A DNA stretch of 21,339 nucleotides from an uncultured Verrucomicrobiota bacterium (GTDB lineage Bacteria; Verrucomicrobiota; Kiritimatiellia; RFP12; UBA3636): NCBI GenBank assembly GCA_946612175.1, contig CAMOEO010000012.1:1-21339 (forward strand), in the 5' to 3' direction. Within the stretch, counting starts at the first letter, position 1; every line of letters starts with the position of its first letter. The position numbers and the translations under genes are program-made. Positions 13,374-20,882 of this stretch are shown piece after piece. The notes below the pieces were generated by a model that ran no database searches, had not been told where the DNA came from, and saw only the letters and a list, made by a program, of their open reading frames with translations.

Positions 13374-14936
13374 CTACAACGGATCGTCGGGGTCGAACCA
13401 GCGGCGGTTGCGCATCTGGCCGTCCGGGAGGAACTCGGCGACGGAACCGACGCCCGTGACAGAAAGGCCCGGGTCTCGAAGGCGGCGCTCGATGACTACG
13501 GCGGAAAAGCCGAACACATGCAGCGTCGAGGAATCGACGCCGGGAGCGCGGCGGACCGCATTGGTCACGTAGGCCGTAATGTCGCCATCGGCAACGTCCA
13601 GATGACCGCCGCGGGCGGTGACCAGGACCGGGCTCGCGAACCATTCCTTGCGGGGCGGAAGGACAGGCGGCGTCGCGGTCGCGTCATCCGGCGCGTCCGC
13701 CAGAAAGCGCTCGCAGCGCTCGATGTCCTCTCGCAGGACATCCGAACCGGGGGAAAACCGGAGGGTGCCGCCGTCGAGGACGATCACGGGAGGATCGGCA
13801 GTCGCCGGGGGGAGGTCGCCCGAAAGCAGGATGGCGCCCTCCGGAACGACGATGCGGTTGTCCGCATCGGGCGCAGGATCGCGCATGGCGGCGGAGAGCA
13901 GTTCGCGCAACGACGCCGCAACCTTCCTCGTCCAGCTCTTCGTCGGGGATTCGTGCATGGGCGCCGTTCCCGACACCGCGCCGGTTGCGACGTCTATGGA
14001 CGGACCGGATGCCGGCGGCAAAGGGAGTCGGATCGCCGCAAACGACAGCAGCGCCGCGACGGCAAGGGCTGCAAGCACGCCGAGCGCGGGGCGGCGAAGC
14101 CGGCGCAGGCGGGCGCGAAGGAGCGCACGGCGACGGAGGCGGCTCAGAATGCGGAGAATCGCGGCGGGATCCGCGAGGCGCGTCTCGGGATCCGGATCGA
14201 GCAGGGCGCAAAGAAGCGGCTCCCAGCCGCGCGAGGGGCGCGGGCGGAGGTCGCGCGGCAGCGAGCCGCGCGGCGGCTCGACGGCGACGGGGAGGATGCC
14301 GCGCGGCGGCGGGAGCGCGCCGGCGAGCGCGCGGTAGAGCAGCAGTCCGAGGGCGTGCCAGTCGGCGGCGGCGCCGCCGACTGGCGCGAGCACCGAGTTG
14401 TCGTTCTTTCCTGCGAGCTGCTCGGGAGCGGCCCAGGCGGGGGTGCCGCCACGGGGGCCGCACGGGTCGGCGAGGACGGGCGCGCCGGCGGCGTCGAGCA
14501 GGACATTGGACGGCTTGAGGTCGCGGTGCGCGAGGCCCGCGGCGTGGAGCGCGGCGAGGGCGGGGACGAGCGCGAGGCCGAGTTCGGCTGCGTCGGCTTC
14601 GGGGAGGCGCGGCTGGCGCGCGAAGAGGTTCGCGAGCGTGGCGGGGTGGACGGGCATCGCGAAGAAGGGAAGTCCCGTGGCGGGGTCCTCGCCCCAGCGC
14701 AGCACGGCGACGACGCCCGGATGGCGCACGGCCGCGAGCGCGCGGGCCTCGTCGAGAAATCGCCCGCGCGCGGCGGGATCGTCCCGGGCGGGGATCTTGA
14801 GCGCGACCTCGCGTCCGAGGGCGTCCTCGCGCGCGAGCCATACCGATGCCGCGCCGCCCGCGCCGAGCGGGCGCAGCAGCGTGAAGGCGCCGCCGAAGGG
14901 GCGGCCAGGAGCGAGATGGGAGGGGGCGTTCTCCAT
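13374..14936 (-). CDS. Membrane Ser/Thr protein kinase with extracytoplasmic domain
   Basis: A 520-residue Hanks-type kinase. Seen: the glycine loop LGAGGAASVW (24-33), ATP lysine K47 in VALK, helix-C glutamate E64, the catalytic loop HRDLKPSN (137-144, D139), metal-binding D157, and AAPE (169-172). The kinase domain ends near 265. A basic segment (268-282) and one transmembrane helix (about 284-303) follow, then an extracytoplasmic region of about 215 residues without a known domain, containing IVVPEGAILL and a beta-rich ending. Oddities: DFG is DPC, and only about 10 residues separate it from APE, so the activation loop is much shortened. It is divergent from a sigma factor and shares a dyad-containing promoter region with it. 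A role in sensing an envelope signal and controlling the sigma factor is inference. Confidence 0.87.
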   Translation of the reverse strand: MENAPSHLAPGRPFGGAFTLLRPLGAGGAASVWLAREDALGREVALKIPARDDPAARGRFLDEARALAAVRHPGVVAVLRWGEDPATGLPFFAMPVHPATLANLFARQPRLPEADAAELGLALVPALAALHAAGLAHRDLKPSNVLLDAAGAPVLADPCGPRGGTPAWAAPEQLAGKNDNSVLAPVGGAAADWHALGLLLYRALAGALPPPRGILPVAVEPPRGSLPRDLRPRPSRGWEPLLCALLDPDPETRLADPAAILRILSRLRRRALLRARLRRLRRPALGVLAALAVAALLSFAAIRLPLPPASGPSIDVATGAVSGTAPMHESPTKSWTRKVAASLRELLSAAMRDPAPDADNRIVVPEGAILLSGDLPPATADPPVIVLDGGTLRFSPGSDVLREDIERCERFLADAPDDATATPPVLPPRKEWFASPVLVTARGGHLDVADGDITAYVTNAVRRAPGVDSSTLHVFGFSAVVIERRLRDPGLSVTGVGSVAEFLPDGQMRNRRWFDPDDPL

Positions 14937-14945
14937 GCGGACGGG

Positions 14946-14951
14946 AGTCTA
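14946..14951 (-). promoter_or_regulatory. -10 box of the kinase gene, predicted leaderless
   Basis: On the minus strand TAGACT is preceded by TGC (extended -10) and followed after nine bases by the kinase ATG. No good TTGACA-like -35 is visible; its place is taken by the -10 of the divergent sigma factor gene. Confidence 0.65.
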
Positions 14952-14976
14952 GCAAAACGGCGGGCGCTTTGCTAGA
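14948..14976. promoter_or_regulatory. Perfect 9-bp dyad joining two divergent promoters
   Basis: TCTAGCAAA (14948-14956) and TTTGCTAGA (14968-14976) are exact inverted repeats with an 11-base spacer. Each arm contains most of one -10 box, and each arm covers the -35 position of the other promoter. One protein bound to the dyad, or one polymerase, would therefore affect both genes. Confidence 0.6.
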
Positions 14977-14978
14977 AT
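14973..14978 (+). promoter_or_regulatory. -10 box of the sigma factor gene, predicted leaderless
   Basis: TAGAAT preceded by TGC (extended -10) lies eight bases before the ATG at 14987. This decides the start: the in-frame TTG at 14969 lies upstream of the -10 box and could not be in the transcript. Confidence 0.68.
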
Positions 14979-14986
14979 CGCGCATC

Positions 14987-15664
14987 ATGGAACGCGCACG
15001 GAAGATCGGCGGCCCCGCGCCGGACACCTCGACGACGCTCCTCGACGCGCTGGGCGCGGCGGGAGCGCCGCCGGAGGCGTGGACGCGGTTCGCGCGGATC
15101 TACCTGCCGGTCGCGCGCGTCTACCTCGCGATCCTGCGACGATCGGGTCCGTGGCTGAACCCCGCGTGGGACGACGACATCGCGCAGGAGGCGCTCGTCG
15201 AACTCGCTCGGCTCCTGCCGGAGCGCCGGTGGGACCGCTCGCGGGGACGCTTCCGCGACTTCCTCTTCGGCGTCGTCCGCAACAAGGCGCTCGCGTTCGC
15301 CAGGCGCGAACGGCTCGCCGCGAGGGCGGCCGAGGCGCTCGCGGCGGCGGAGCCCGTCCTGCGCAAGGGCGAGGCGGAGGCGGAGCGCGAGGCGCTGCGG
15401 CGCGAGCTGTGGCGCGCGCTCGTGGACCGCGTGTTCGCGGGGGAGCGGATGTCCGAACGGAGCAAGGAGATGTTCCTCCGGCTCGTCGAGGAGGATATCC
15501 CCGCGGCGACGCTCGCCGCGGAATACGGCACGACGCCCAACGCCCTCTACCGGCTCAAGAGCCGCACGACCGCGAAGATCCGCGAGGCGTGGCTCGCCGC
15601 GGCGGGCCCCGACGGCGACCTCGCCGACGCGCTGGAGACGCTCGCGAAGGAACTGCTGGCATGA
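14987..15664 (+). CDS. ECF-type RNA polymerase sigma factor
   Basis: A 225-residue sigma-70 family protein. Sigma region 2 (about 35-110) shows WDDDIAQEALVELARLLPE, the region 2.2 core-binding pattern, and GRFRDFLFGVVRNKALAFARRER, the region 2.3/2.4 DNA-melting and -10 contact helix. Region 4 (about 155-205) shows RSKEMFLRLVEEDIPAATLAAEYG followed by NALYRLKSRTTAKIREA, a helix-turn-helix with a recognition helix. Sigma region 3 is absent. No anti-sigma factor gene is adjacent. The divergent partner is a membrane Ser/Thr kinase, a pairing known for ECF groups of PVC bacteria in which phosphorylation is proposed to replace anti-sigma control. Its targets are unknown. Confidence 0.82.
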   Translation: MERARKIGGPAPDTSTTLLDALGAAGAPPEAWTRFARIYLPVARVYLAILRRSGPWLNPAWDDDIAQEALVELARLLPERRWDRSRGRFRDFLFGVVRNKALAFARRERLAARAAEALAAAEPVLRKGEAEAEREALRRELWRALVDRVFAGERMSERSKEMFLRLVEEDIPAATLAAEYGTTPNALYRLKSRTTAKIREAWLAAAGPDGDLADALETLAKELLA

Positions 15665-15708
15665 TGAGCCCGCGTCCATAAGACCGTGCGACGTGCACGA
15701 GCCCGGAC

Positions 15709-15736
15709 TTGCGCGCCGTCGCGAATGTGGTAGACT
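15709..15736 (+). promoter_or_regulatory. Promoter of the MBL-fold gene, predicted leaderless
   Basis: TTGCGC (15709-15714), a 16-base spacer, and TAGACT (15731-15736) with a TGG extension. The ATG at 15744 follows after seven bases. The -35 hexamer and spacing are identical to those before larE. Confidence 0.72.
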
Positions 15737-15743
15737 GTGCGCC

Positions 15744-16496
15744 ATGTCACGCACCCTCCTCCCCATTCTCGCCATGAACCTCCTCTCCCTCTTCGCCAAG
15801 GCGGGCACGAACGACGTGGCCGCCGCGCAGACCGACGCGTTCGAAGCCCCCAACGGCAAGGCCGTCGTCTTCACCTGCATCAAGCACGCCAGCGTCCGCA
15901 TCCAGTACGACGGGCTCGAAATCCAGGTCGACCCCGTCGGCGCGAAGTGCGAGCCGACGACCGACTACGCGCGGTTCCCGAAGGCGGACCTGATCCTCGT
16001 CACGCACGAGCACTTCGACCACTTCGACCGGGACGCCATCGCCGCGCTCCGCAAGGAGGGGACCGCGATCTACGCCAACCCGGCCGTGCAAGGGATGCTC
16101 GGCGACGGCACCGCGCTGCGCAACGGCGAGCGCGCGCAGGTGCGCGGGGACGTGTCCATCGAGGCCGTTCCCGCCTACAACACCACGCCGGGGCGCGAGA
16201 AGTTCCACCCCAAGGGCCGCGACAACGGCTACGTCCTTACGCTCGGCGGCTTCCGGATCTACCTCGCCGGCGACACCGAGGACATTCCCGAGATGGCGGA
16301 CGCGAAGGGCGTCGACGTCGCGTTCCTTCCCGTGAACCAGCCCTACACGATGACGCCGGAGCAGGCCGCCAGAGCGGCGAAAACCGTCCAGCCGAAGGTC
16401 CTCTTCCCCTACCACTACAGCCAGACGCCGATCCAGAGGGTCGCCGACCTGCTCGCAGGCTCCGGCATCGACGTCCGCATTCGGGACTACCGCTAG
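15744..16496 (+). CDS. MBL-fold metal-dependent hydrolase, probably exported
   Basis: A 250-residue metallo-beta-lactamase-fold protein of the UlaG/L-ascorbate-6-phosphate lactonase-like group. Seen: the metal motif HEHFDH (H88, H90, D92, H93), the AGDTED aspartate, and a late histidine in FPYHYSQT. The first 28 residues (two hydrophobic runs, then AAA) look like a signal peptide, unusual for the cytoplasmic UlaG group. If translation instead began at the second ATG (15774), the leader would be shorter. The ATG at 15744 is favoured because it sits seven bases after a -10 box. The substrate cannot be told. An MFS transporter follows 58 bases downstream, so import or export of the same compound is possible. 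Confidence 0.84.
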   Translation: MSRTLLPILAMNLLSLFAKAGTNDVAAAQTDAFEAPNGKAVVFTCIKHASVRIQYDGLEIQVDPVGAKCEPTTDYARFPKADLILVTHEHFDHFDRDAIAALRKEGTAIYANPAVQGMLGDGTALRNGERAQVRGDVSIEAVPAYNTTPGREKFHPKGRDNGYVLTLGGFRIYLAGDTEDIPEMADAKGVDVAFLPVNQPYTMTPEQAARAAKTVQPKVLFPYHYSQTPIQRVADLLAGSGIDVRIRDYR

Positions 16497-16554
16497 CCGC
16501 TGCGCCAGCACGGCGTTGCGGGAGTTTCCAGAACCGAGTTCGCAGGGACACACG

Positions 16555-17811
16555 ATGGATTCCGCACCACTTTCCGGACGCGCGCGGCTGCGCTTCGGCC
16601 GATTCGACTACGCCGCGTTCCTCACCTTCGCCTCCTACGCCGCCTCCTCGCTGGCGATCCCCGTCGTGCTCGTGGAGATGGCGGAGGACCTCCGCTTCCC
16701 GCTGCTGGAGGGCGGCATGGCGACGGGCGGCTCCTTCCAGGTCGTCCGCAGCCTGGCGATGTGCGCCTCGATGGTCTTCGCGGGGTTCGCCGCCGCGCGC
16801 TGGGGCAACCGCCGCTCGCTCGGCGTCGCCGTCGGCACGATGGGGGCCGGGCTCCTGCTCTGCGCCTTCGCGCCGTCCTACCTGCTCGTCCTGCCCGCGC
16901 TGCTGCTCGCCGGGCTCGGCGAGGGCGTCGTCGAGGGTCTCGGCACGCCGTTCGTGCAGGACATGCACCGGGACGACCCCGGACGCTACGTGAACTTCAC
17001 GCACGGCTTCTGGTCGCTCGGCACCTTCGCCTTCGCGCTTCTGGCCGGCGCGGCGCTGGTCTGGCGCGTCCACTGGCGCGCCATCCTCGCGGCGGTCGCC
17101 CTCGTCGCGCTGCTTCCCGTGCTGCTGCTCTTCCTGCCGTCGCGGACGCCGTATCCGGAGCGCGCGCAGGCCGACCCGCCGTCGCGCACGTGGCGGCGGC
17201 TCGTCGAGCTGCTGCGCACGCGGCGCTTCTGGCTCTTCTTCGCGGCGATGTTCTTCGCGGGGGGCGGCGAATACTGCCTCACCTTCTGGTCGACGACCTT
17301 CGTGCGCCTGAACTTCCGGACGAGCGCGTTCGCGGGCGCGCTCGGCACGGCCGCCTTCTCGGCCGGGATGTTCCTCGGACGGACCGGCTTCGGGAGCTAT
17401 GTCCCCCAGCGCCATCTCAAGCGGCTCGTCGTGACCGTCGGGCTCTTCGGGGCGGCCGTCTCCGCGCTCGTCGTCCCGTTCGCGCTGCACGCCGACGCCC
17501 TCCCGCCGGGCGCGGTGAAGCCCGCGCTCTTCCTGCTGCTCTTCCTCTGCGGCATCGGCTCGGCGCCCTTCTGGCCGAGCATCCAGAGCCTCTGCGTCGA
17601 CCGTCTCCCGCGGCTCGACTCGACGCTCGCCTTCATCGTCCTGTCCTGCGCCGGCGTGCCGGGATGCGGCTTCTTCACGTGGCTCATGGGCCTCGCGGGC
17701 GACCGCTTCGGGCTCGCCCGCTCCTTCGCGCTCGTCCCGCTCTCCTACCTGACCATGGTCGCCCTCGTCCTGGCGGCCGCGCCGGCGCGGCCGTCCTTCG
17801 ACCAGAGGTAG
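16555..17811 (+). CDS. MFS transporter
   Basis: A 418-residue integral membrane protein with the major facilitator pattern: about 12 hydrophobic helices in two bundles, separated by a cytoplasmic loop near residues 195-220 (RTPYPERAQADPPSRTWRRL). The loop between helices 2 and 3 reads AARWGNRRSLG, a form of the MFS motif A. A second, weaker copy follows helix 8. The substrate is not evident. The ATG at 16555 follows an AGGGA ribosome site; the upstream in-frame TTG at 16516 would add unconserved residues. The last 67 bases overlap the end of the convergent methyltransferase gene. Confidence 0.85.
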   Translation: MDSAPLSGRARLRFGRFDYAAFLTFASYAASSLAIPVVLVEMAEDLRFPLLEGGMATGGSFQVVRSLAMCASMVFAGFAAARWGNRRSLGVAVGTMGAGLLLCAFAPSYLLVLPALLLAGLGEGVVEGLGTPFVQDMHRDDPGRYVNFTHGFWSLGTFAFALLAGAALVWRVHWRAILAAVALVALLPVLLLFLPSRTPYPERAQADPPSRTWRRLVELLRTRRFWLFFAAMFFAGGGEYCLTFWSTTFVRLNFRTSAFAGALGTAAFSAGMFLGRTGFGSYVPQRHLKRLVVTVGLFGAAVSALVVPFALHADALPPGAVKPALFLLLFLCGIGSAPFWPSIQSLCVDRLPRLDSTLAFIVLSCAGVPGCGFFTWLMGLAGDRFGLARSFALVPLSYLTMVALVLAAAPARPSFDQR

Positions 17812-18548
17812 AGGATGTAGGCGCCGACGACCTCGAGGCTTCCGCCGTGGCGCTCGATGGCGGCGCGGATGCCGCCGAAGAAGGGCTCGCGGCAGTCGGG
17901 GCGGATCCCGATGTGGTCGGAGTGCGTCCCGATGAAGGCGACGTAGTCCTCCGCCGTGTAGGTGCGCCGGAACGGGAACTCGCGGCGCTCCATGTCGCGG
18001 AAGCCCCACGCGCCGGCGTTCTCGTAGTCGAAACGCTTCGTGTAGGGCGTGTCGGTGCGGTACCACGCGTCGTAGACCTTCTGGATGTCGGCGTAGAGGG
18101 CGGGGGTCGGGGTCCGGTAGTCGCTTTTCGTGAAGAATATCGCCAGCGTCCCGCCGGGACGGAGCAGGTCGCGGCAGCGCGGGTAGGCGACCTCCTCGCC
18201 GATCCACTGGATCGTCGCGGCGGAGTAGACCAGGTCGAACGACGCCGGCTCGAACGGAATCGCCGCGAAGTCGCCGCGGACGAGACGGAAGTTCGGGTAG
18301 CGCGCAAACTTGCGCTCGCAGACCGCGGCGAGGTTCGCGCCGAGCTCGACGGCCGTGCAGTCGGCGCCCGTGCGCAGCGCGAACTCCGTCGCCTGCCCGG
18401 TGCCCGGGCCGATCTCGAGGCTCCGCCGTCCGGGACCGAGCGCGGCCCGCGCCGCGACGCAGTCGAACAGCCCGTCGCAGTACCGCGGCCGCCAGCGGTC
18501 GAACGCCTCCGGCACGGAGTCGAAGGGGGTGCGGGGATCGATCGTCAT
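17745..18548 (-). CDS. Class I SAM-dependent methyltransferase
   Basis: A 267-residue methyltransferase. Motif I is LEIGPGTG (44-51), the acidic residue after strand 2 lies in AVELG, and SFDLVYSAATIQWI and LRPGGTLAIFF form motifs II-III of the UbiE/Methyltransf_11 type. The C-terminal region (YTAEDYVAFIGTHSDH) matches the substrate-cap region of small trans-aconitate methyltransferase-like proteins. The substrate is unknown. It is transcribed with the phosphatase gene, whose stop lies six bases upstream of this ATG, and has no Shine-Dalgarno of its own. The last 20 or so residues fall in the overlap with the convergent MFS gene and look unconserved, so the overlap may have arisen by loss of an earlier stop. 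Confidence 0.86.
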   Translation of the reverse strand: MTIDPRTPFDSVPEAFDRWRPRYCDGLFDCVAARAALGPGRRSLEIGPGTGQATEFALRTGADCTAVELGANLAAVCERKFARYPNFRLVRGDFAAIPFEPASFDLVYSAATIQWIGEEVAYPRCRDLLRPGGTLAIFFTKSDYRTPTPALYADIQKVYDAWYRTDTPYTKRFDYENAGAWGFRDMERREFPFRRTYTAEDYVAFIGTHSDHIGIRPDCREPFFGGIRAAIERHGGSLEVVGAYILYLWSKDGRAGAAARTRATMVR

Positions 18549-18554
18549 GTCCGG

Positions 18555-19001
18555 TCAGAGGGCGGCAAGCAGCGCGCGGCATCCTTCGAGGACGTCGCGC
18601 CAGGCGGTGGTGAAGTCACGGGTGTACCACGGGTCGGCGACGGAGCGGGGGTGGCCGGTCCAGGCCAGCAGGAGCGAAATTTTGCCGTCGGGGTCGCCCG
18701 GGAAGAGCCGGAGCAGGTCGCGGCGGTTCGCGTCGTCCATCCCGACGATGCGGTCCCAGCGCGTGTAGTCGGCGCGCTCGATGAGGCGGGCGGTCTTGCC
18801 GTCGCAGGCGATGCCGTGCGCGGCGAGCTCGCGCCGTGCGGGTGGATAGACCGGGTTGCCGATCTCGTCGGCGTGCAGCGCCGCCGAGGCGATCTCGAAC
18901 TCGCCCTCGCGCCCGGCCTTGCGGACAAGGTCCTTGAGGCAGAACTCGGCCATCGGGCTGCGGCAGATGTTGCCGTGGCAGACGAACAGGATGCGTGTCA
19001 T
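18555..19001 (-). CDS. Low-molecular-weight protein-tyrosine phosphatase family
   Basis: A 148-residue protein of the LMW-PTP family. The phosphate loop is CHGNICRS (C8, R14), preceded by the usual hydrophobic strand, and the general-acid loop is DPW (D123), where most members have DPY or DPF. These phosphatases act on protein phosphotyrosine; a few relatives are arsenate reductases, but the C-x5-R-S loop and the DP motif favour phosphatase. The start at 19001 is fixed by the -10 box seven bases upstream, which excludes the longer frame starting at 19151. It is the first gene of a two-gene operon with the methyltransferase. Confidence 0.9.
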   Translation of the reverse strand: MTRILFVCHGNICRSPMAEFCLKDLVRKAGREGEFEIASAALHADEIGNPVYPPARRELAAHGIACDGKTARLIERADYTRWDRIVGMDDANRRDLLRLFPGDPDGKISLLLAWTGHPRSVADPWYTRDFTTAWRDVLEGCRALLAAL

Positions 19002-19008
19002 GGCGCGG

Positions 19009-19037
19009 ATTCTATCAGAATGTCGGCCCGGCCGCAA
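19009..19037 (-). promoter_or_regulatory. Promoter of the phosphatase-methyltransferase operon, predicted leaderless
   Basis: On the minus strand: TTGCGG (19037-19032), a 17-base spacer, and TAGAAT (19014-19009) preceded by TGA. The ATG at 19001 follows after seven bases. The intergenic stretch 19002-19209 holds nothing else that I can name. Confidence 0.7.
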
Positions 19038-19209
19038 AACCGGAATTCGGTGGAATGGCCGGAGGTCCGGGGCCGTGGATTCCCGCGGGGGCGTGCCCGG
19101 CGCGGCGTCGGGCCGCCGGAGCCGCCCGAGAGCCGGAGGAGCTGGTCGCACGCCACGCCGGGCCTCCCCCGAGCCGACGAGCGTCGCGTCCCGCGGCGGC
19201 CTCGGCGCC

Positions 19210-20112
19210 TCATCCGCGCGTGGCGGGGTGCGCGTCCGTCACTTCGCGGACGCGGGCGACGAGCGCCGCGGCGGCGCGGGAGAGCGGGACGCCCTTGCGC
19301 CAGGCGAGGTACGCGTCGCTGGCGACCTCGGGGGCGAAGGGCCGAAACGCGACGCGATCCGCGTAGACCGACGGGACCATCCCGTCGATGCAGACCGCGG
19401 CGCCGAGCCCCGACGCGACCATCACGGCCGCGTTGTAGGCAAGGTTGTAGGTGCAGACAACGTTCAGCCTGCCGCAATCGTGGCCGAGCCAGCCGGAGAG
19501 GAATTCGCCGACCATCATCTGGCGCGTGAGGAGGATCGGGAGGCCGTCGAGGTCCCGAGCGCGGATTGCCCGGCGGGAGGCGAGGGGCGCGTCGCGCCGG
19601 AGCATCAGGCCCCAGGAGAGGGCGTGGGGGATGGCGATGTAGTCGAAGCCCCGGTAGCGGCCCGGCCCCACGAAGAACGCCAGGTCCAGCGTGCCGTTCC
19701 GGATGCGGGCGCCGATGTCCTCGCCATTGCCGGAGGTGAGGTCGATGCGCAGCCGCGGATTCTCGGCGCAGAGCGCCCGGATCGCGCCGGCCACGGTGGC
19801 GAAGGCCTCGGTCTCGCCCGCGCCGACGGCGAGCGTTCCGGAAAGGCCCCCGGTGCCGGCGCCGCGCAGTTCGTCGCGCGTCCGGTCGGCGAGTGCCAGG
19901 ATGTCGTCGGCGCGGCGCAGGAGCCGCGCGCCGAGCTCCGTCGGCTCCACGCCGCGCGGACGCCGCACGAGGAGCGGTCCTCCCATCTCCTCCTCCAGTT
20001 CGCGCAGCTGCATCGAGAGCGCCGGTTGCGAGATGTGCAGGGCCTCGGCGGCGCGGGTCACGTTCCCGGCGCGCGCGACGGCGGCGAAGTTGCGGAGGGT
20101 TCGGAGTTCCAT
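19210..20112 (-). CDS. LysR-family transcriptional regulator
   Basis: A 300-residue LysR-type regulator, full length. The N-terminal winged helix-turn-helix (1-60) is canonical: LRNFAAVARAGNVTRAAEALHISQPALSMQLRELEEEMG, ending in GARLLRRADDIL. A two-subdomain effector domain follows (from about 92, GTLAVGAGETEAF onward). The inducer is unknown. It is divergent from a flavodoxin gene and a following alcohol dehydrogenase, and similar LysR-flavodoxin-oxidoreductase groups respond to redox or carbonyl stress in other bacteria. The start at 20112 is set by the -10 box eight bases upstream; the longer frame from 20142 would include the promoter itself. Confidence 0.9.
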   Translation of the reverse strand: MELRTLRNFAAVARAGNVTRAAEALHISQPALSMQLRELEEEMGGPLLVRRPRGVEPTELGARLLRRADDILALADRTRDELRGAGTGGLSGTLAVGAGETEAFATVAGAIRALCAENPRLRIDLTSGNGEDIGARIRNGTLDLAFFVGPGRYRGFDYIAIPHALSWGLMLRRDAPLASRRAIRARDLDGLPILLTRQMMVGEFLSGWLGHDCGRLNVVCTYNLAYNAAVMVASGLGAAVCIDGMVPSVYADRVAFRPFAPEVASDAYLAWRKGVPLSRAAAALVARVREVTDAHPATRG

Positions 20113-20120
20113 GCCGCCGG

Positions 20121-20149
20121 ATTCTAGCACTCTCCTAGCCATAAGTAAA
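20121..20149 (-). promoter_or_regulatory. Promoter of the lysR gene, predicted leaderless
   Basis: On the minus strand: TTTACT (20149-20144), a 17-base spacer, and TAGAAT (20126-20121) preceded by TGC. The ATG at 20112 follows after eight bases. Confidence 0.65.
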
Positions 20150-20154
20150 TCAAA

Positions 20155-20168
20155 TCAATCGCCATTGA
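20155..20168. promoter_or_regulatory. Candidate LysR operator between divergent genes
   Basis: TCAAT-CGCC-ATTGA is a perfect 5-bp inverted repeat with the T-N12-A layout close to LysR boxes (T-N11-A), in the only AT-rich stretch nearby. It lies just outside the -35 of lysR and just upstream of the -35 of the flavodoxin promoter, where a LysR activator/autorepressor would bind. Confidence 0.5.
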
Positions 20169-20178
20169 AAATCGGTAT

Positions 20179-20207
20179 TTGTTATTTCTTCCGGATTGTG
20201 GCAGACT
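20179..20207 (+). promoter_or_regulatory. Candidate promoter of the flavodoxin gene
   Basis: TTGTTA (20179-20184), a 17-base spacer and CAGACT (20202-20207) with a TGG extension. It differs by one base from the TGNTAGA(A/C)T form. Unlike those promoters it leaves a leader of roughly 57 bases with a GGAG ribosome site. Confidence 0.45.
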
Positions 20208-20270
20208 TGTCGGCGGACGGACGGGAAAGACCCCGCCGCGCAGTCACCCCGCCACCCGGAGAACCCGACC

Positions 20271-20864
20271 ATGAAAACACCCACCTCCCTTCTCGCCCTC
20301 CTCGCCTTCGCCGCGCTGCCGCTCTGCGGCTGCGCGCAGGACGCATCCACCACCAACCAGACGGACTCCGCCACCATGAACAGCACGAACAAGGCGCTCG
20401 TCGCCTACTTCTCCGCCACCGGAACCACCAAGGGCGTCGCCGAGCGGCTCGCCGCCGCCATCGGCGCCGACCTCTTCGAGATCGTCCCCGAGACGCCCTA
20501 CACGGAGGCCGACCTCAACTGGCGCGACAAGCAGAGCCGCAGCTCGGTCGAGATGAACGACCGCGCGAGCCGCCCCGCCATCGCGGGCGCGGTCACGAAC
20601 CTCGCGGACTACGCGACGGTCTTCGTCGGCTTCCCGATCTGGTGGTACCGCGAGCCGAGCATCGTCGACACGTTCGTCGAGAGCAACGCCGCCGCGCTCG
20701 CCGGGAAGACCGTCGTGCCGTTCGCCACCTCCGGCGGCAGCGGCATGGGCGACTCGACCGCCAACCTCCAGGCCCTCGCCCCCGAGGCGAAGGTGAAGGA
20801 GGGCCGCCGCTTCCGCGCGTCCGTCTCCGCGGACGACCTCAAGACCTGGGCCTCGGAGTTCTAG
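20271..20864 (+). CDS. Lipoprotein flavodoxin (Flavodoxin_4-like)
   Basis: A 197-residue predicted lipoprotein with lipobox LCGC (C21), then a short Ser/Thr-rich linker and a flavodoxin domain. The FMN phosphate loop is FSATGTTKG (47-55), with FEIVPETPYTEADLNW downstream and FVGFPIWWYREP, the flavin-stacking aromatic region of the Flavodoxin_4 group. It should carry electrons to an unknown partner on the periplasmic face of a membrane, where flavodoxins are unusual. A GGAG site lies nine bases before the ATG. The upstream in-frame ATG at 20196 overlaps the candidate promoter and would give no signal peptide. LysR is divergent and an alcohol dehydrogenase follows, suggesting one redox-responsive unit. 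Confidence 0.87.
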   Translation: MKTPTSLLALLAFAALPLCGCAQDASTTNQTDSATMNSTNKALVAYFSATGTTKGVAERLAAAIGADLFEIVPETPYTEADLNWRDKQSRSSVEMNDRASRPAIAGAVTNLADYATVFVGFPIWWYREPSIVDTFVESNAAALAGKTVVPFATSGGSGMGDSTANLQALAPEAKVKEGRRFRASVSADDLKTWASEF

Positions 20865-20882
20865 AACGCAAAGGCCGCGACT

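Noticed and set aside
13134..14975. 613-residue plus-strand open frame opposite the kinase
   Set aside because: The kinase on the minus strand carries all catalytic motifs; this frame is Arg/Gly-rich and covers the shared promoter region.
16237..18582. 781-residue minus-strand open frame
   Set aside because: It is antisense to the MFS transporter and an out-of-frame reading of the methyltransferase; its repetitive Arg/Glu composition marks it as a shadow.
12991..19067. A 16-base match GGAATGGCCGGAGGTC at 12991-13006 and 19052-19067
   Set aside because: One copy is inside a coding region and the other is intergenic. Flanks do not match, and a chance hit is plausible in this composition.
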